Part shown: in pieces, positions 35,308-44,591 of the stretch
Numbering within the stretch: position 1 is the stretch's first letter
Layout: each line of letters starts with the position of its first letter
Position numbers and translations under genes: made by a program
The notes under the pieces: model-generated
What the model saw: only the letters and a program-made list of their open reading frames with translations
Told to the model about the DNA's origin: nothing
Database searches by the model: none
NCBI GenBank assembly: GCA_937890005.1
Contig: CALBZA010000015.1
Span: 39,211 to 103,210 of the forward strand
Reading direction: 5' to 3'
From: an uncultured Verrucomicrobia subdivision 3 bacterium
GTDB taxonomy: Bacteria > Verrucomicrobiota > Verrucomicrobiia > Limisphaerales > DASXHY01
Length of the DNA stretch: 64,000 nucleotides

Positions 35308-36531
35308 TCACAACGCCGAAAAAATAAGCGCGGCGTGACATCCCCAGAATCCGAGTGAGTTGGACATTGTCGTCCGGACAACTCCTGCCCGTCCGATCTG
35401 CGGCACGGCATCGATCGCGCACAGTGGATCGGGATTGTGACATGTTGCGGTGGGGGGAATCTGCTGACGCCGAATGGTTTCAATGCCAATGATCGCTTCG
35501 ATCGCCGGCGTTGCGCCGAGGCAATGTCCGGTGACCGGTTTTGTGGACGAACACGGCAGATGAACCGCCCGTTCACCAAACACAGATTTTACCGCAGCCG
35601 CTTCCGCGCGATCGTTCATTGCAGTTCCGGTTCCGTGCGCGTTGATATAATCGATGTCGTCCAGTGAAAGGTCGGCAACGCTCAACGCTTCGCGCATGAC
35701 CTGAATCAGTCCAGCGCCCGCTTCATCGACGCCGGTTCGTCCTGAGAGATCGAAGCCGGAAGCCCAGCCTGCCAGACGCGCCAGTGGTTTTGCGCCGCGA
35801 GCCTGGGCCGATCGAAGCAATTCGAGCACAAGAAACGCGGCACCTTCGCCCAGCACCATTCCGTTTCGATTCCGATCGAACGGACGACAGGCGAACGCGG
35901 CGTCCGGATGACTTCCAAGCACACCCGCCGCGTCCAGTTGCGAAAATGTCGATGAATGGAGCGGCGCCTCCGTTCCACCCGCCAGCATCATCTCGGCTTT
36001 GCCCAAAAGAATCTGTTCTGCCGCAAATGCAATCGCGTTCGCCGCAGAAGCACACGTGGCGGACAATGTGACACCGGGACCTTTGATTCCGAACCCATGT
36101 GCAAGTGCGCCGGCTGCGACACCAAAAGTGCTGTCGGCGCCGAGCGACGGCGGAAAGCGCGGGTCTCCTGCGCGAGCAAACGATTCCGCGCTTTTGTGCA
36201 AGGGACCACGCGAAGTTCCAACGGAAATTCCGATTCGTTCCGCATCCACGTTCTTCACGCTCGCGCCTGTCCATGCCTGTTGCGCAGCGATCCACGCCAT
36301 CTGCACAGAACGATCCATTCTCCGGACGAAACGCAAATCGGGAATCCGGACGTCGATCTCCGGAGCGCGGCACGCGGGTTTCGAAAAATCGGGATGGGTT
36401 TGCGCGGAAGGTTTTCCAGCCAGCACGTTTTCCATCAACTCATCCACCGAGACGCCGGCCGCCGTGAAACAGCCCATTCCTGTGATCACGATGGGCGATT
36501 CTTTGAGCAATTGATTAAACGCAGATTTCAT
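35308..36531 (-). CDS. Beta-ketoacyl-ACP synthase (FabF-like)
   Basis: Thiolase-fold condensing enzyme that extends acyl chains on acyl carrier protein. The active-site triad is visible: Cys in TCASAANAIAFAA, His in NAHGTGTAMND and His in STKPVTGHCLGA, with the preceding Lys. The C-terminal block is NSLGFWGCHAALIFS, where FabF usually has NSFGFGGTNASLVF, and the N-terminus is more divergent than housekeeping FabF. That suggests a specialised rather than the main fatty-acid role (inference). Its start overlaps the end of an acyltransferase gene by 17 bases, so both form a small lipid-modifying operon. No acyl carrier protein or ketoreductase is adjacent. Confidence 0.88.
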   Translation of the reverse strand: MKSAFNQLLKESPIVITGMGCFTAAGVSVDELMENVLAGKPSAQTHPDFSKPACRAPEIDVRIPDLRFVRRMDRSVQMAWIAAQQAWTGASVKNVDAERIGISVGTSRGPLHKSAESFARAGDPRFPPSLGADSTFGVAAGALAHGFGIKGPGVTLSATCASAANAIAFAAEQILLGKAEMMLAGGTEAPLHSSTFSQLDAAGVLGSHPDAAFACRPFDRNRNGMVLGEGAAFLVLELLRSAQARGAKPLARLAGWASGFDLSGRTGVDEAGAGLIQVMREALSVADLSLDDIDYINAHGTGTAMNDRAEAAAVKSVFGERAVHLPCSSTKPVTGHCLGATPAIEAIIGIETIRRQQIPPTATCHNPDPLCAIDAVPQIGRAGVVRTTMSNSLGFWGCHAALIFSAL

Positions 36532-37411
36532 TTCGCTGCCGTGGTGTTTGATGACGAAAACATTTCAGCAAATCCGTTCCGCACTGTTCCGGTTGTGCGA
36601 TCCAATGCGGCTTCAGTTGATTCACAATCCATTCGCCCGCAGCGTTCCAGTCCGAATTGCGGGATAGGAATTCTTGCGGAACCGGTTCGCACACGCGCAC
36701 GCGGTAACGCCAGTCGCCTTCATTGGAAATGATGCACGGAAAAAGAGTTGCCTGATATCGAACCGCCAGCCGGATTGCGCCGGTCGCGATCTGAATTCTC
36801 CAACCGTCATCGAATGGAACTTCAATCTGTTTTCCCGCCGGACCGTCGATGGCCACGAGCAATGGAATTCCCGCTCCTGCAAATGTCGTTGCGTCACGCA
36901 ATTGATCCAGACAGATCACGGTGGGCTGGTCGGGACGCGCGTGAATGCCGTCGAGCAGTTGGCTGCGCGGATCACGCTTCGCCGATGCCGCGCCGATCAG
37001 AATCGCCGCAGGAATTCCGGCCGCACGAAGCCACGATCTTAAAAGTGAATAGGGGCCATAATGGCAAAACGCGAGAATCACCGGTTGCCGGGCATCCACT
37101 GCAGCTCGCAATGGATCCAATCCAATCAGCTCGCATCGATCGGACCATTTCGGCTCCGCAAGGCGATCCTGAAAATAGCGAACGGTCTGGTTGAGATAAC
37201 TGTTTGCACGGAGTTGGACTCGTTTGGATCGTGTCCAGTTCACTTTCAGTGGCCTGGGAGCGTTCGGATTCGTCAACGGCTTGAAGCCGGCATTCACCTC
37301 GGCGCGAAGTGACGCGAACGGCTTCAGCAGCGAATGCAGCCGCGAAACCGACCAGCGTCGTTCGACATTTCGCAGTGCCGCAAATCGGAGCTCAGCCAAT
37401 AGTTTCCGCAT
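36515..37411 (-). CDS. LpxL/HtrB-like lysophospholipid acyltransferase-type protein
   Basis: About 298 residues with the lauroyl-acyltransferase fold pattern: PVILAFCHYGPYSLLRSWLRAAG, DGIHARPDQPTVICLDQ, PLLVAIDGPAGKQIEVPF and ALFPC-like strands. In LpxL enzymes the H-x4-D/E pair is catalytic; here the sequence is HYGPYS, so the acidic residue is not in its usual place. The enzyme may be altered or inactive, or my alignment may be off. The start MRKLLAELRF was chosen; the frame stays open upstream, but that part is translated CACGGATG repeat. It overlaps the ketosynthase gene by 17 bases, so both probably serve one lipid product. Confidence 0.72.
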   Translation of the reverse strand: MRKLLAELRFAALRNVERRWSVSRLHSLLKPFASLRAEVNAGFKPLTNPNAPRPLKVNWTRSKRVQLRANSYLNQTVRYFQDRLAEPKWSDRCELIGLDPLRAAVDARQPVILAFCHYGPYSLLRSWLRAAGIPAAILIGAASAKRDPRSQLLDGIHARPDQPTVICLDQLRDATTFAGAGIPLLVAIDGPAGKQIEVPFDDGWRIQIATGAIRLAVRYQATLFPCIISNEGDWRYRVRVCEPVPQEFLSRNSDWNAAGEWIVNQLKPHWIAQPEQCGTDLLKCFRHQTPRQRNEICV

Positions 37412-37477
37412 CGCGGAAAACAGTAACGGCTTTTGCGCGAAATGCACGATTCGAGCGAATGGCTTGAGAATTGTGCA

Positions 37478-37609
37478 ACCACGGATGAACACGGATGGAC
37501 AAGGATGAGGGTGGAAGTTAGCTCGGCCATTTTTACAGCGCTTTAATGTTCGGGTCCGGATTTGAGAGACGACTCTTTATCTCTGTACATCGGTGTTCAC
37601 CCGTGGTTG
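37478..37609. repeat. CACGGATG-type inverted repeat element
   Basis: The left arm AACCACGGATGAACACGGAT continues GGACAAGGATG (37478-37511). The right arm at 37581-37609 reads, on the reverse strand, AACCACGGGTGAACACCGATG. It lies between the acyltransferase and the DUF2721 gene. The left arm words repeat with a period near 10 bases. Confidence 0.65.
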
Positions 37610-37676
37610 AAAGTTCATCGAATGAATATTTGCGCCCGGAATTGACCGCTCCTCCGGATTGGCGTAGAGCATCGGC

Positions 37677-38174
37677 ATGGGACCAACTCTGACGCAGAGT
37701 CCGTTTGCAGTGCTGACCTTTATTGTCGCGCCGGCGATTCTCACGAATGCCACGAGCGTGCTGGCGATGAGCACGATCAATCGGCTGCTGCGCACGCGCG
37801 ACCGGATGCATCAGTTGTTCGCGGAGTCCAAAAACCCGGCGCATCAGAACACGCCGCTTTTCCTGAATCAGGTTTCACGTGTGGAACGCCAGGCCATCCG
37901 TCTGCTCACGGCATTGCGCTGGATTTACGTTTCGCTCGGTTCCTTTGCAGCAGCGAGTCTTGTGACATTGCTTGGCGCGCTGGTCAGCCACAACGGAAGC
38001 GAGTCCACCACGCGCATCATCATTGGCGCCGGCCTGCTGCTCGGGTTGTCGGGTGTCACGGGTTTGATTGGCGGCTGCGTGAATCTGTTTCGCGCCACAC
38101 AGATTTCCCTCCAGAACATTCGCGAGGAGGCTCGGTTGATTCGGGAACGATCATCCGAGCGTCTCGCTGGTTAA
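37677..38174 (+). CDS. DUF2721 membrane protein
   Basis: 165 residues with three hydrophobic helices (LTFIVAPAILTNATSVLAM, VSLGSFAAASLVTLLGAL and IIIGAGLLLGLSGVTGLIGG). It opens with the family's IVAPAILTNATSVL and has the RDRMHQL charged helix between the first and second helices. A charged cytoplasmic tail (NIREEARLIRERSSERL) ends it. The function of DUF2721 is unknown. Good ATG; no clear operon partner. Confidence 0.88.
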   Translation: MGPTLTQSPFAVLTFIVAPAILTNATSVLAMSTINRLLRTRDRMHQLFAESKNPAHQNTPLFLNQVSRVERQAIRLLTALRWIYVSLGSFAAASLVTLLGALVSHNGSESTTRIIIGAGLLLGLSGVTGLIGGCVNLFRATQISLQNIREEARLIRERSSERLAG

Positions 38175-38230
38175 GCGGAAATGTTCGAATAAGAACGGCA
38201 CGGTAGAATCCTTGACGATTTCACCGCCGG

Positions 38231-38258
38231 TTTGAATACCGGTTGCCGTTTGAATACC
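38231..38258 (+). promoter_or_regulatory. Direct repeat before the flavoprotein gene
   Basis: TTTGAATACCG occurs twice, 18 bases apart, ending just before the BaiN-type gene start. It may be a tandem operator or a small duplication. Confidence 0.3.
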
Positions 38259-38266
38259 GTTCAACG

Positions 38267-39493
38267 ATGACCGAACGCCGCATTGCGATTGTAGGCGGAG
38301 GAGCCGCCGGCTTCTTCGCTGCACTGGCGTGTTCGGAAACCAACCCGACGGCGCGCATCGCCATTTTCGAGAAAAGCAGCCAGTTCCTTTCAAAGGTCCG
38401 AATTTCCGGCGGCGGCCGCTGCAACGTCACTCACTCACTCTTCAACGATCGCGAATTTGCGCGGCGTTATCCGCGAGGCGGCTCCGCGCTCATCGGCGCC
38501 TTCAAACAATTTCAGGCCAGCGACACCGTCGAATGGTTCCAGCGGCGCGGAGTGAAACTCAAGACGGAGCCGGACGGAAGAATGTTCCCGATCACAGATT
38601 CGTCCGAAACGATCGTGCAGTGTCTGCTCGAAGGAGCACGTCGCGCCGGCGTTAAGCTTGTCACTGGCGCCGAAGTGCGATCGGTCGAACGGGGCGACAA
38701 TGGTTTTCGACTTCAGCTTTCCACAGGTGATACAGACGAGTGCGATCGGTTGCTGATGGCCACAGGCGGCTGTCGCACGGCGGCGTTGGGACAACTGGCC
38801 GTGTCGCTGGGGCACAGTCTGCAAGCGCCGGTCCCGTCGCTGTTCACGTTTCATATTCCGATCGGCTGGTTGCGCGAACTGGCCGGTGTTTCGCTTGAAG
38901 ATGTGGAACTTTCGATTCGGGAACTGCAGCTGTCCGAGCGCGGCCCACTGCTGCTCACTCACTGGGGATTGAGCGGACCGGCGGTTCTCCGACTGTCAGC
39001 CTGGGGCGCCCGGCAGTTGTGCGAGAAGAATTATCAGGTCCAACTTCAGGTGAACTGGCTTCCCGGCTGGAATGAAGCCAGGCTCGCCGAAGAAATCGCC
39101 AATCGACGAAAGCAACACCCGGCGCGGATGATCGCGAACAGTCCGATCCCGCCGCTTCCGACCCGGCTCTGGGAAAAGCTCGTTCTGGCCAGCAACATTG
39201 CGGTCGATGCCCGTTGGGCGGGTTTATCCAAGGCGGCGCAGCATCGGTTGATTCTCCAACTGCTGCGGACCGAGCTGCCCGTTTCGGGAAAAAGCCTGAA
39301 CAAGGATGAGTTTGTCACCTGCGGCGGCGTGCGGCTGAAAGAGGTGAATTTTAAAACGATGGAAAGCCGCATCTGTCCGGGTCTTTTCTTCGCAGGCGAG
39401 CTTCTCGACATCGACGGCATCACCGGCGGATTCAATTTCCAGGCGGCCTGGACCACCGGCTGGATAGCCGGACGCTCCATGGGAGCTGAGTAG
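38267..39493 (+). CDS. BaiN/HI0933-family FAD-dependent oxidoreductase
   Basis: Flavoprotein with the dinucleotide motif RIAIVGGGAAGFFAALA near the N-terminus and the family signature FLSKVRISGGGRCNVTH. Later blocks are LLMATGGCR and, at the C-terminus, TCGGVRLKEVNFKTMESR and GLFFAGELLDIDGITGGFNFQAAWTTG. Family members reduce activated C=C bonds, including bile-acid and other substrates (BaiN), but most are unassigned. With the start at MTERRIAIVGGG the length is 408, as expected. Standing alone between DUF2721 and the large sensor kinase; no operon partner is clear. Confidence 0.92.
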   Translation: MTERRIAIVGGGAAGFFAALACSETNPTARIAIFEKSSQFLSKVRISGGGRCNVTHSLFNDREFARRYPRGGSALIGAFKQFQASDTVEWFQRRGVKLKTEPDGRMFPITDSSETIVQCLLEGARRAGVKLVTGAEVRSVERGDNGFRLQLSTGDTDECDRLLMATGGCRTAALGQLAVSLGHSLQAPVPSLFTFHIPIGWLRELAGVSLEDVELSIRELQLSERGPLLLTHWGLSGPAVLRLSAWGARQLCEKNYQVQLQVNWLPGWNEARLAEEIANRRKQHPARMIANSPIPPLPTRLWEKLVLASNIAVDARWAGLSKAAQHRLILQLLRTELPVSGKSLNKDEFVTCGGVRLKEVNFKTMESRICPGLFFAGELLDIDGITGGFNFQAAWTTGWIAGRSMGAE

Positions 39494-39639
39494 TCCCGTT
39501 TTTCGCGGAATAACAGAACCCGATTCAAGGAACGGTTCAATCCGGGAGAAATCACTCAAGAACGACGTTCTGAAAGCCGATGTAGAGCAACGGATTGCCG
39601 GCACTATGAACTACATCGCTGCGCGTCCGAATCGTTGCG

Positions 39640-42600
39640 ATGACGTCGATATTGCGAGCTTTCATGCGCGTTCTGATCACGGGCGCCTTCGAGCTCCTCG
39701 TGCTTGCCGCCCCGCGTTCAAATGCCCAGCCTGCCGCTCCGCTCGCTTCAAGGACATTGACCAACCTGTTCGAGATCTGGTCGATGTCACTGGAGGACCG
39801 GCGAAAGGCTTACCCGATTGAATTCGAGTTTGAAGTTCATTACTGGGATCGTCTGTGGAACGTGGCGTGGGGAAAGGTTTATGACGCTCCATCGTTTCTC
39901 CCCTTCGCAAATTGCCCATATCCGCTCAAGCCCGGCTCCCGTTTTTCGCTTTCGGGCGTCATTTTTCCCGACCGCGAACAGTTCGACTGGAACCGCACCA
40001 CTCTGACACCGCTCGGAGAAAGTCCGCTCAAGTTCGAACCCATTGAGGGGCTCAATGCCGGACAACAGTACGCTTCCAGGCTCGTGTCCGTGAACGTCCT
40101 CGTGGATGCCGCCTCCGAGGATCCCGGGCGCTGGAATCTTCGGGTGTTGGATACCCATGCGTCGGCGAATGCGATCGTGATGGCGAGCACAAACATCCTC
40201 CGGATCACCCCGGGGGATTATATCCGGCTTTCGTGCGTGTATTTTCCGCAGTTTGACAAGGACGGACAGCTTAAGGAAACAACGCTCTTCGTCCCGCGTG
40301 CTGAAGATGTTGTCCTGATTGGCAATCTGAACACCGATCCAAGATTCGAGGCTTTGCGGCGCAAGAGTGAGGACATTCGCGAGGATTCTCGGACCAATCG
40401 TTATTATGTGGTCGAGGGCATTGTTCGAAATCACGAACCAGGAAAATGGCTGACGATCTGGGACGAAACCGGACAAATCACCATCCAGAGCGAACAAACA
40501 CTGCCCGTCCGCATCGGTCAACGCGTCCGCGCCTTCGGAAAACCGCAGTTGCTCGGCGTCGAACGCTTCCTTCGCGGTGGATTATATCGCCCGGTTCATA
40601 GCACCTCTGGAACCTCCAGCGGAGAAATCGTCCCGGATCGGTTTTATCTGGCCGAACAAATCCGCACCTTTCGTGTGAAACGCGGTCAGCAGCCTCCTCC
40701 AGTCAGTCTGCGCGCCACGGTCACATGGTCGGATACCAATGTTCCCTTCGCCTATGTGCAAGATGCCAGCGGCGGACTGAAAGTGCTCAACCCCACCTGG
40801 ATCGGAGTGGGCGCAGCGAACCCCGGCGCAATCGTTCGTGTGGAAGGAACGATTGTCGAAGGTGAATTTGTCCCCGCAATAACCAATGCCGTGCTCACGC
40901 GCGTTGGATGGGCAGGCGGCCCCGACGCGCCGTTCGTCAGCCTGGAACAGGCGATGACAGGCGTGCATGACGGACGGGTGGTCCAGATGCGTGGTTATGT
41001 CCGCCAGGCAACGCCAACGAACGGTCTGATCTGCCTCAATCTGAGCACCAGCTGGGGTGAGATTCTCGTTTACCGGCAAGGCCGTGAAGGAGTTGAATCT
41101 CTCGCGGAATCAGTCATCCGCGTCGCCGGGGTCTGCGTCGCTCGCGCCAATTCCCGGCACCAGCTCACAGGAATCGAGCTCTGGTCCTCCGAGGATTCCG
41201 ATCTCAAGATCGAGGAACCCAAACCCGATGACATCTTTGCGCTGCCGCTCAAATCGTTGGGCAGCCTTCGCCAGTTCAGCATCGAACGCGCCCTGAACCG
41301 CCGCGTCCTCACCTCGGGCACCGTCGTTCTCCATTCGCCGGGACAATACGTTTACATCCAGGACGGCGAAGACGGTGTGTTCGCACTCAGCCGGCAAACG
41401 AACCGTCTCGATGTCGGCGATCGTGTTGAGATCGTAGGATTCCCCGGCAACGAAGGCCGCAAGTTCGTTTTGCGCGAAGCATCATTCCGCAAGATTGCCT
41501 CAGGCCGGGAACCCTCTCCCACACCAATCAACGCAGCCGATGCGGTGAATCTGGAACTGGAAGGTCTGCTTGTGACGACCGAGGGCACCGTGTTCAACAC
41601 GATCCGGAAGAACAATTCGCTGGTCCTCCTGATTCAGGCGGGTCAAAGGGTGTTCGAGGCACACCTGGACAGTGAATCGGATTTGAGCTCCGAACTGGCA
41701 AATCTGGAGAACGGTGCGTTGATCTCGGTCACCGGCGTTTACAAGATTCAAAGAGACGAACACGGCGCACCGCGGTCATTCATGCTTCACCTGCGTCGGG
41801 AAAACGACGTGGCCATCCTGGAGGCGGCGCCGTGGTGGACGTTTGGCCGGCTTCTCCTGGTGCTGCTCGCCGTTGCGGCAATCTCCGGCGTGGCGCTGAT
41901 CTGGGCGCTCGTCATGTCGCGCAAGAACAACATGCTTCACCACGCACAGACCGCGCTGAAGCAGGCGAATGACGAACTCGAACTGCGCGTGGAGGAACGC
42001 ACGCAGGAACTCAAGGACCAGGTAGAGGCGAAGGAAAAAGCCCGCGCTGAACTCGCTCTCACCCAGCGCCGACTGATCGCCGCCTCCCGCCAGGCCGGCA
42101 TGGCCGAGGTCGCCACCGGCGTGCTGCACAACGTTGGAAACGTTCTCAACAGCGTCAATGTCTCCACGACATTGATTTCAGAACGCCTGCGGAATTCCCG
42201 CATCGAACTCGTCTCCAAATGCGCCGGCCTTCTCAAAAAGCCCGCGCAGGAACTCGTTCATTTCCTCACCGAAGATCCACGTGGCAAAACATTGCCCGGC
42301 TATCTGGAACAGCTCGGACATAATCTCGAACAGGATCGAACCTTCCTGCGCACAGAGATGGATTCGCTCGCGAAAAACATCGAGCACATCAAGGTGATCG
42401 TCTCCATGCAGCAAAGCCACGCCAAGTCAGGCGGCGTCCTCGAAGAAGTGGAGCCCAAAGACCTGCTTGATGACGCGATTCAGATTCAAAGCGCAGGACT
42501 CGAACGACATGGCATCCGGGTGGTGCTCGACTGCGAAAGAGTTCCGCGCCTTCTCGTGGATCGCCACAAGGTGCTTCAGATTCTGATCAATCTCATCAGC

Positions 42601-42942
42601 AACGCAAAATGGGCTCTCGAGCATCGTGAATCCGGGCGCGAGCTCAAATGCTCGTTGCACCAGATCAACGGCTCGCGTGTCCAGTTCGCAGTTGAAGACA
42701 ACGGCATCGGCATCGCCCCGGAAAATCTAAATCGCATTTTCACTCAAGGTTTCAGCACGCGAAAAGGCGGCCATGGCTTTGGACTGCACAGTGGCGCCAA
42801 TTCTGCCCGTGAACTCGGCGGCAGCCTAACCGTCCACAGCGAAGGTCCTGGTCACGGTGCGCGATTCGTTCTCGAACTGCCCATCGACCCGGAAAAAAAT
42901 TCCGCAAGCGAGGACGCGTCCATCGCGACCGCCGCGGCCTGA
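39640..42942 (+). CDS. Large membrane sensor histidine kinase with repeated extracytoplasmic domains
   Basis: 1100 residues. A signal peptide (up to about PRSNAQ) is followed by ~700 residues outside the cytoplasm, containing several OB-fold-like beta repeats with a shared pattern (VRAFGKPQLLGVERF, VVRVEGTIVEGEF-type strands, VAGVCVARANSRHQLTG, VEIVGFPGNEGRKF). One membrane helix (RLLLVLLAVAAISGVALIWAL, near 740) leads to a coiled coil (LEERTQELKDQVEAKEKA-type). The H-box is VATGVLHNVGNVLNSVN (His830), and the ATPase domain has N-box LINLISNAKWAL, DNGIGIAP and GFSTRKGGHGFGLHSG. No receiver is fused or adjacent. An ATG 24 bases downstream is also possible. The ligand is unknown; the repeats suggest binding of an extracellular polymer (inference). 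Confidence 0.88.
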   Translation: MTSILRAFMRVLITGAFELLVLAAPRSNAQPAAPLASRTLTNLFEIWSMSLEDRRKAYPIEFEFEVHYWDRLWNVAWGKVYDAPSFLPFANCPYPLKPGSRFSLSGVIFPDREQFDWNRTTLTPLGESPLKFEPIEGLNAGQQYASRLVSVNVLVDAASEDPGRWNLRVLDTHASANAIVMASTNILRITPGDYIRLSCVYFPQFDKDGQLKETTLFVPRAEDVVLIGNLNTDPRFEALRRKSEDIREDSRTNRYYVVEGIVRNHEPGKWLTIWDETGQITIQSEQTLPVRIGQRVRAFGKPQLLGVERFLRGGLYRPVHSTSGTSSGEIVPDRFYLAEQIRTFRVKRGQQPPPVSLRATVTWSDTNVPFAYVQDASGGLKVLNPTWIGVGAANPGAIVRVEGTIVEGEFVPAITNAVLTRVGWAGGPDAPFVSLEQAMTGVHDGRVVQMRGYVRQATPTNGLICLNLSTSWGEILVYRQGREGVESLAESVIRVAGVCVARANSRHQLTGIELWSSEDSDLKIEEPKPDDIFALPLKSLGSLRQFSIERALNRRVLTSGTVVLHSPGQYVYIQDGEDGVFALSRQTNRLDVGDRVEIVGFPGNEGRKFVLREASFRKIASGREPSPTPINAADAVNLELEGLLVTTEGTVFNTIRKNNSLVLLIQAGQRVFEAHLDSESDLSSELANLENGALISVTGVYKIQRDEHGAPRSFMLHLRRENDVAILEAAPWWTFGRLLLVLLAVAAISGVALIWALVMSRKNNMLHHAQTALKQANDELELRVEERTQELKDQVEAKEKARAELALTQRRLIAASRQAGMAEVATGVLHNVGNVLNSVNVSTTLISERLRNSRIELVSKCAGLLKKPAQELVHFLTEDPRGKTLPGYLEQLGHNLEQDRTFLRTEMDSLAKNIEHIKVIVSMQQSHAKSGGVLEEVEPKDLLDDAIQIQSAGLERHGIRVVLDCERVPRLLVDRHKVLQILINLISNAKWALEHRESGRELKCSLHQINGSRVQFAVEDNGIGIAPENLNRIFTQGFSTRKGGHGFGLHSGANSARELGGSLTVHSEGPGHGARFVLELPIDPEKNSASEDASIATAAA

Positions 42943-42955
42943 TCTCTGTTTCGTT

Positions 42956-44188
42956 TCAAACGGATTCAGGTCTGCGCCTCGGCACAACACCGACTCCGCG
43001 ATAGGCAAAGAGAAAATAGCCGAACACGCCCGCGACCATCAGCGCCAGCCCGTTCCAGAACAGCGGCCATTTCGGATGGGCTGGACCACCGGCAGTTGAA
43101 AACCAGAGCCCCGTTCCGAGATAACCCAAAAGGTTTCCAACGCCACCGTTCATCAATGCCATCAATGCCTGCGCCCGCGCACGCCAGCCAGGTTCGACAC
43201 GTTGATCCAGATAAATCTGCGCCGTGATGAACACGAGTGTGAACGAAACGCCGTGCAGGATCACACCCGTCATCAGGCCCGCCGGAACATCCAGCGCACT
43301 CATCACAAACCGGACCACGCCAAACGCCAGGCCGCAGGCAAAAATCCACTTCAACCGCCACTTCAACAGCAGTTTCCCAAGCGCGAACATTGCAATCACT
43401 TCCGTGACCTGCCCCAGGCTCATCCATGCCGAGGTGCGTTCGAATCCAAGTTCCCTCAAATGCGGCGGCGCATACGGATAAAATCCTGCAATCGGGATCG
43501 CAAACAACGCCACGGTCACGAAAACGACCCGATGATCGCGATGACGCAGCAATCCCAACGCATCCAGACCGAGTCTTTGGCGCAGCGTGAGCTTTTGCAG
43601 CGATTTTGGAGTTTCAACCCGTGGCAGAAACCATGTGAACACTCCGACCAGACACCACGCAATCGCCCCGCTGAATCCCGCCAGCGGCGAAGTATCCGCT
43701 CCAAGCAAACTCACAATCACGCAGCCCGCCATCCAGCCCAATGTCGCCATTGCGCGAATTGGCCCGAACTCTTTTTGTGAATCCGCGAGCCTTGTGAACA
43801 CGACCGTCGAGGCGATGCTCCACATGGGCGCGGAACACAGCGCATGAATTTGAATCGTGCCGAGAACGATCCAGCGATTCCACCCCAGTTGAATCGACAG
43901 ACTGGCAAGCGTCATGGCCGCTGCCGTCGCGAACGCCAGGCCGCGCAATACGATCACCGGCGACACCGAATGGTCCGCCATCGCGCCAAAGATCAGTGGC
44001 GACACGAACGCCGCGATTGCAGAAGCGGCAAATGCGTAGGGACGAATTGAGGTCAGGTCATGCGCGGCGAGAACGGTGCTGAGCGGGACAAACCACATCG
44101 ACAACGCCGCGCCCTGAATGAAAAACAGGAGGATCAGTTCGGCATATTCCGCCCTACGCAGCGTCGCCAGCACGCGGAAAGAACACAC
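42956..44188 (-). CDS. MFS transporter, nucleoside:H+ symporter-like
   Basis: Twelve hydrophobic helices with the NupG/XapB-like (MFS_1-like) arrangement: AEYAELILLFFIQGAALSMWFVPL at the start, and SPLIFGAMADHSVSP as the loop 2-3 signature. Mid-loop and second-half features include RHRDHRVVFVTVALFAIPIAGFYPYAPPHL and VFITAQIYLDQRVEPGWRARAQALMALMNGG. Nucleoside import is the best guess; sugar or other substrates are possible. The start is GTG, with no strong ribosome site seen. It is convergent with the sensor kinase. Upstream lies a CACGGATG-type inverted repeat before the tRNA-Gly gene. Confidence 0.82.
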   Translation of the reverse strand: MCSFRVLATLRRAEYAELILLFFIQGAALSMWFVPLSTVLAAHDLTSIRPYAFAASAIAAFVSPLIFGAMADHSVSPVIVLRGLAFATAAAMTLASLSIQLGWNRWIVLGTIQIHALCSAPMWSIASTVVFTRLADSQKEFGPIRAMATLGWMAGCVIVSLLGADTSPLAGFSGAIAWCLVGVFTWFLPRVETPKSLQKLTLRQRLGLDALGLLRHRDHRVVFVTVALFAIPIAGFYPYAPPHLRELGFERTSAWMSLGQVTEVIAMFALGKLLLKWRLKWIFACGLAFGVVRFVMSALDVPAGLMTGVILHGVSFTLVFITAQIYLDQRVEPGWRARAQALMALMNGGVGNLLGYLGTGLWFSTAGGPAHPKWPLFWNGLALMVAGVFGYFLFAYRGVGVVPRRRPESV

Positions 44189-44240
44189 GCGCCGGAGAAA
44201 AACTCAAGCTTTGACGCGGGAGGTGTAATCCGCCTGGAAC

Positions 44241-44353
44241 CAACCATGGATGGACAGGATCGACACAGATGAGCAAGAGCAGTGGGAAGCCTCATGCGAT
44301 AGCACAGAAACCAGACTTTCCATCCGTGCGAGTTCGTGTCCATCCGTGGTTAA
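44241..44353. repeat. CACGGATG-type inverted repeat element
   Basis: Left arm AACCATGGATGGACAGGATC (in 44243-44273); right arm 44320-44353, whose reverse strand reads AACCACGGATGGACACGAAC. It occupies the gap before tRNA-Gly. The gap 44189-44492 holds no gene. Confidence 0.65.
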
Positions 44354-44448
44354 ATGGAGTCGTGATTTTGCTTTGAAAATGTGTTTTGGGTGAATTCAGC
44401 TGGCGAATTGACAATTGGATCGCGCCAGCTAATCTTTGCCGCACTTGC

Positions 44449-44469
44449 GCAAACTCCTGAGGAGTTTGC
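44449..44469. other. Perfect palindrome before tRNA-Gly
   Basis: GCAAACTCCT-G-AGGAGTTTGC, 10 bp of stem around one base, 24 bases before the tRNA. It might be a terminator or an operator; there is no T-run. Confidence 0.4.
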
Positions 44470-44492
44470 AGCGCCGAAGCGCCAAGCGCGAG

Positions 44493-44566
44493 GCGGGCGT
44501 AGTTCAATGGTAGAACGGCAGCCTTCCAAGCTGCACACGAGGGTTCGATTCCCTTCGCCCGCTCCA
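44493..44566 (+). tRNA. tRNA-Gly (TCC anticodon)
   Basis: Full cloverleaf: acceptor GCGGGCG/CGCCCGC, D-arm GTTC/GAAC, anticodon stem GCAGC/GCTGC around CTTCCAA, T-arm with loop TTCGATT, and an encoded CCA. The anticodon TCC reads GGA and probably other GGN codons. Length is 74 bases. Confidence 0.97.
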
Positions 44567-44591
44567 GCTTTTCTCCCCCAACAAAATCACC

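Noticed and set aside
37412..37492. Extra N-terminal codons of the acyltransferase
   Set aside because: The upstream start codon lies in a CACGGATG repeat and the residues are repeat-encoded; the internal ATG gives a better start.
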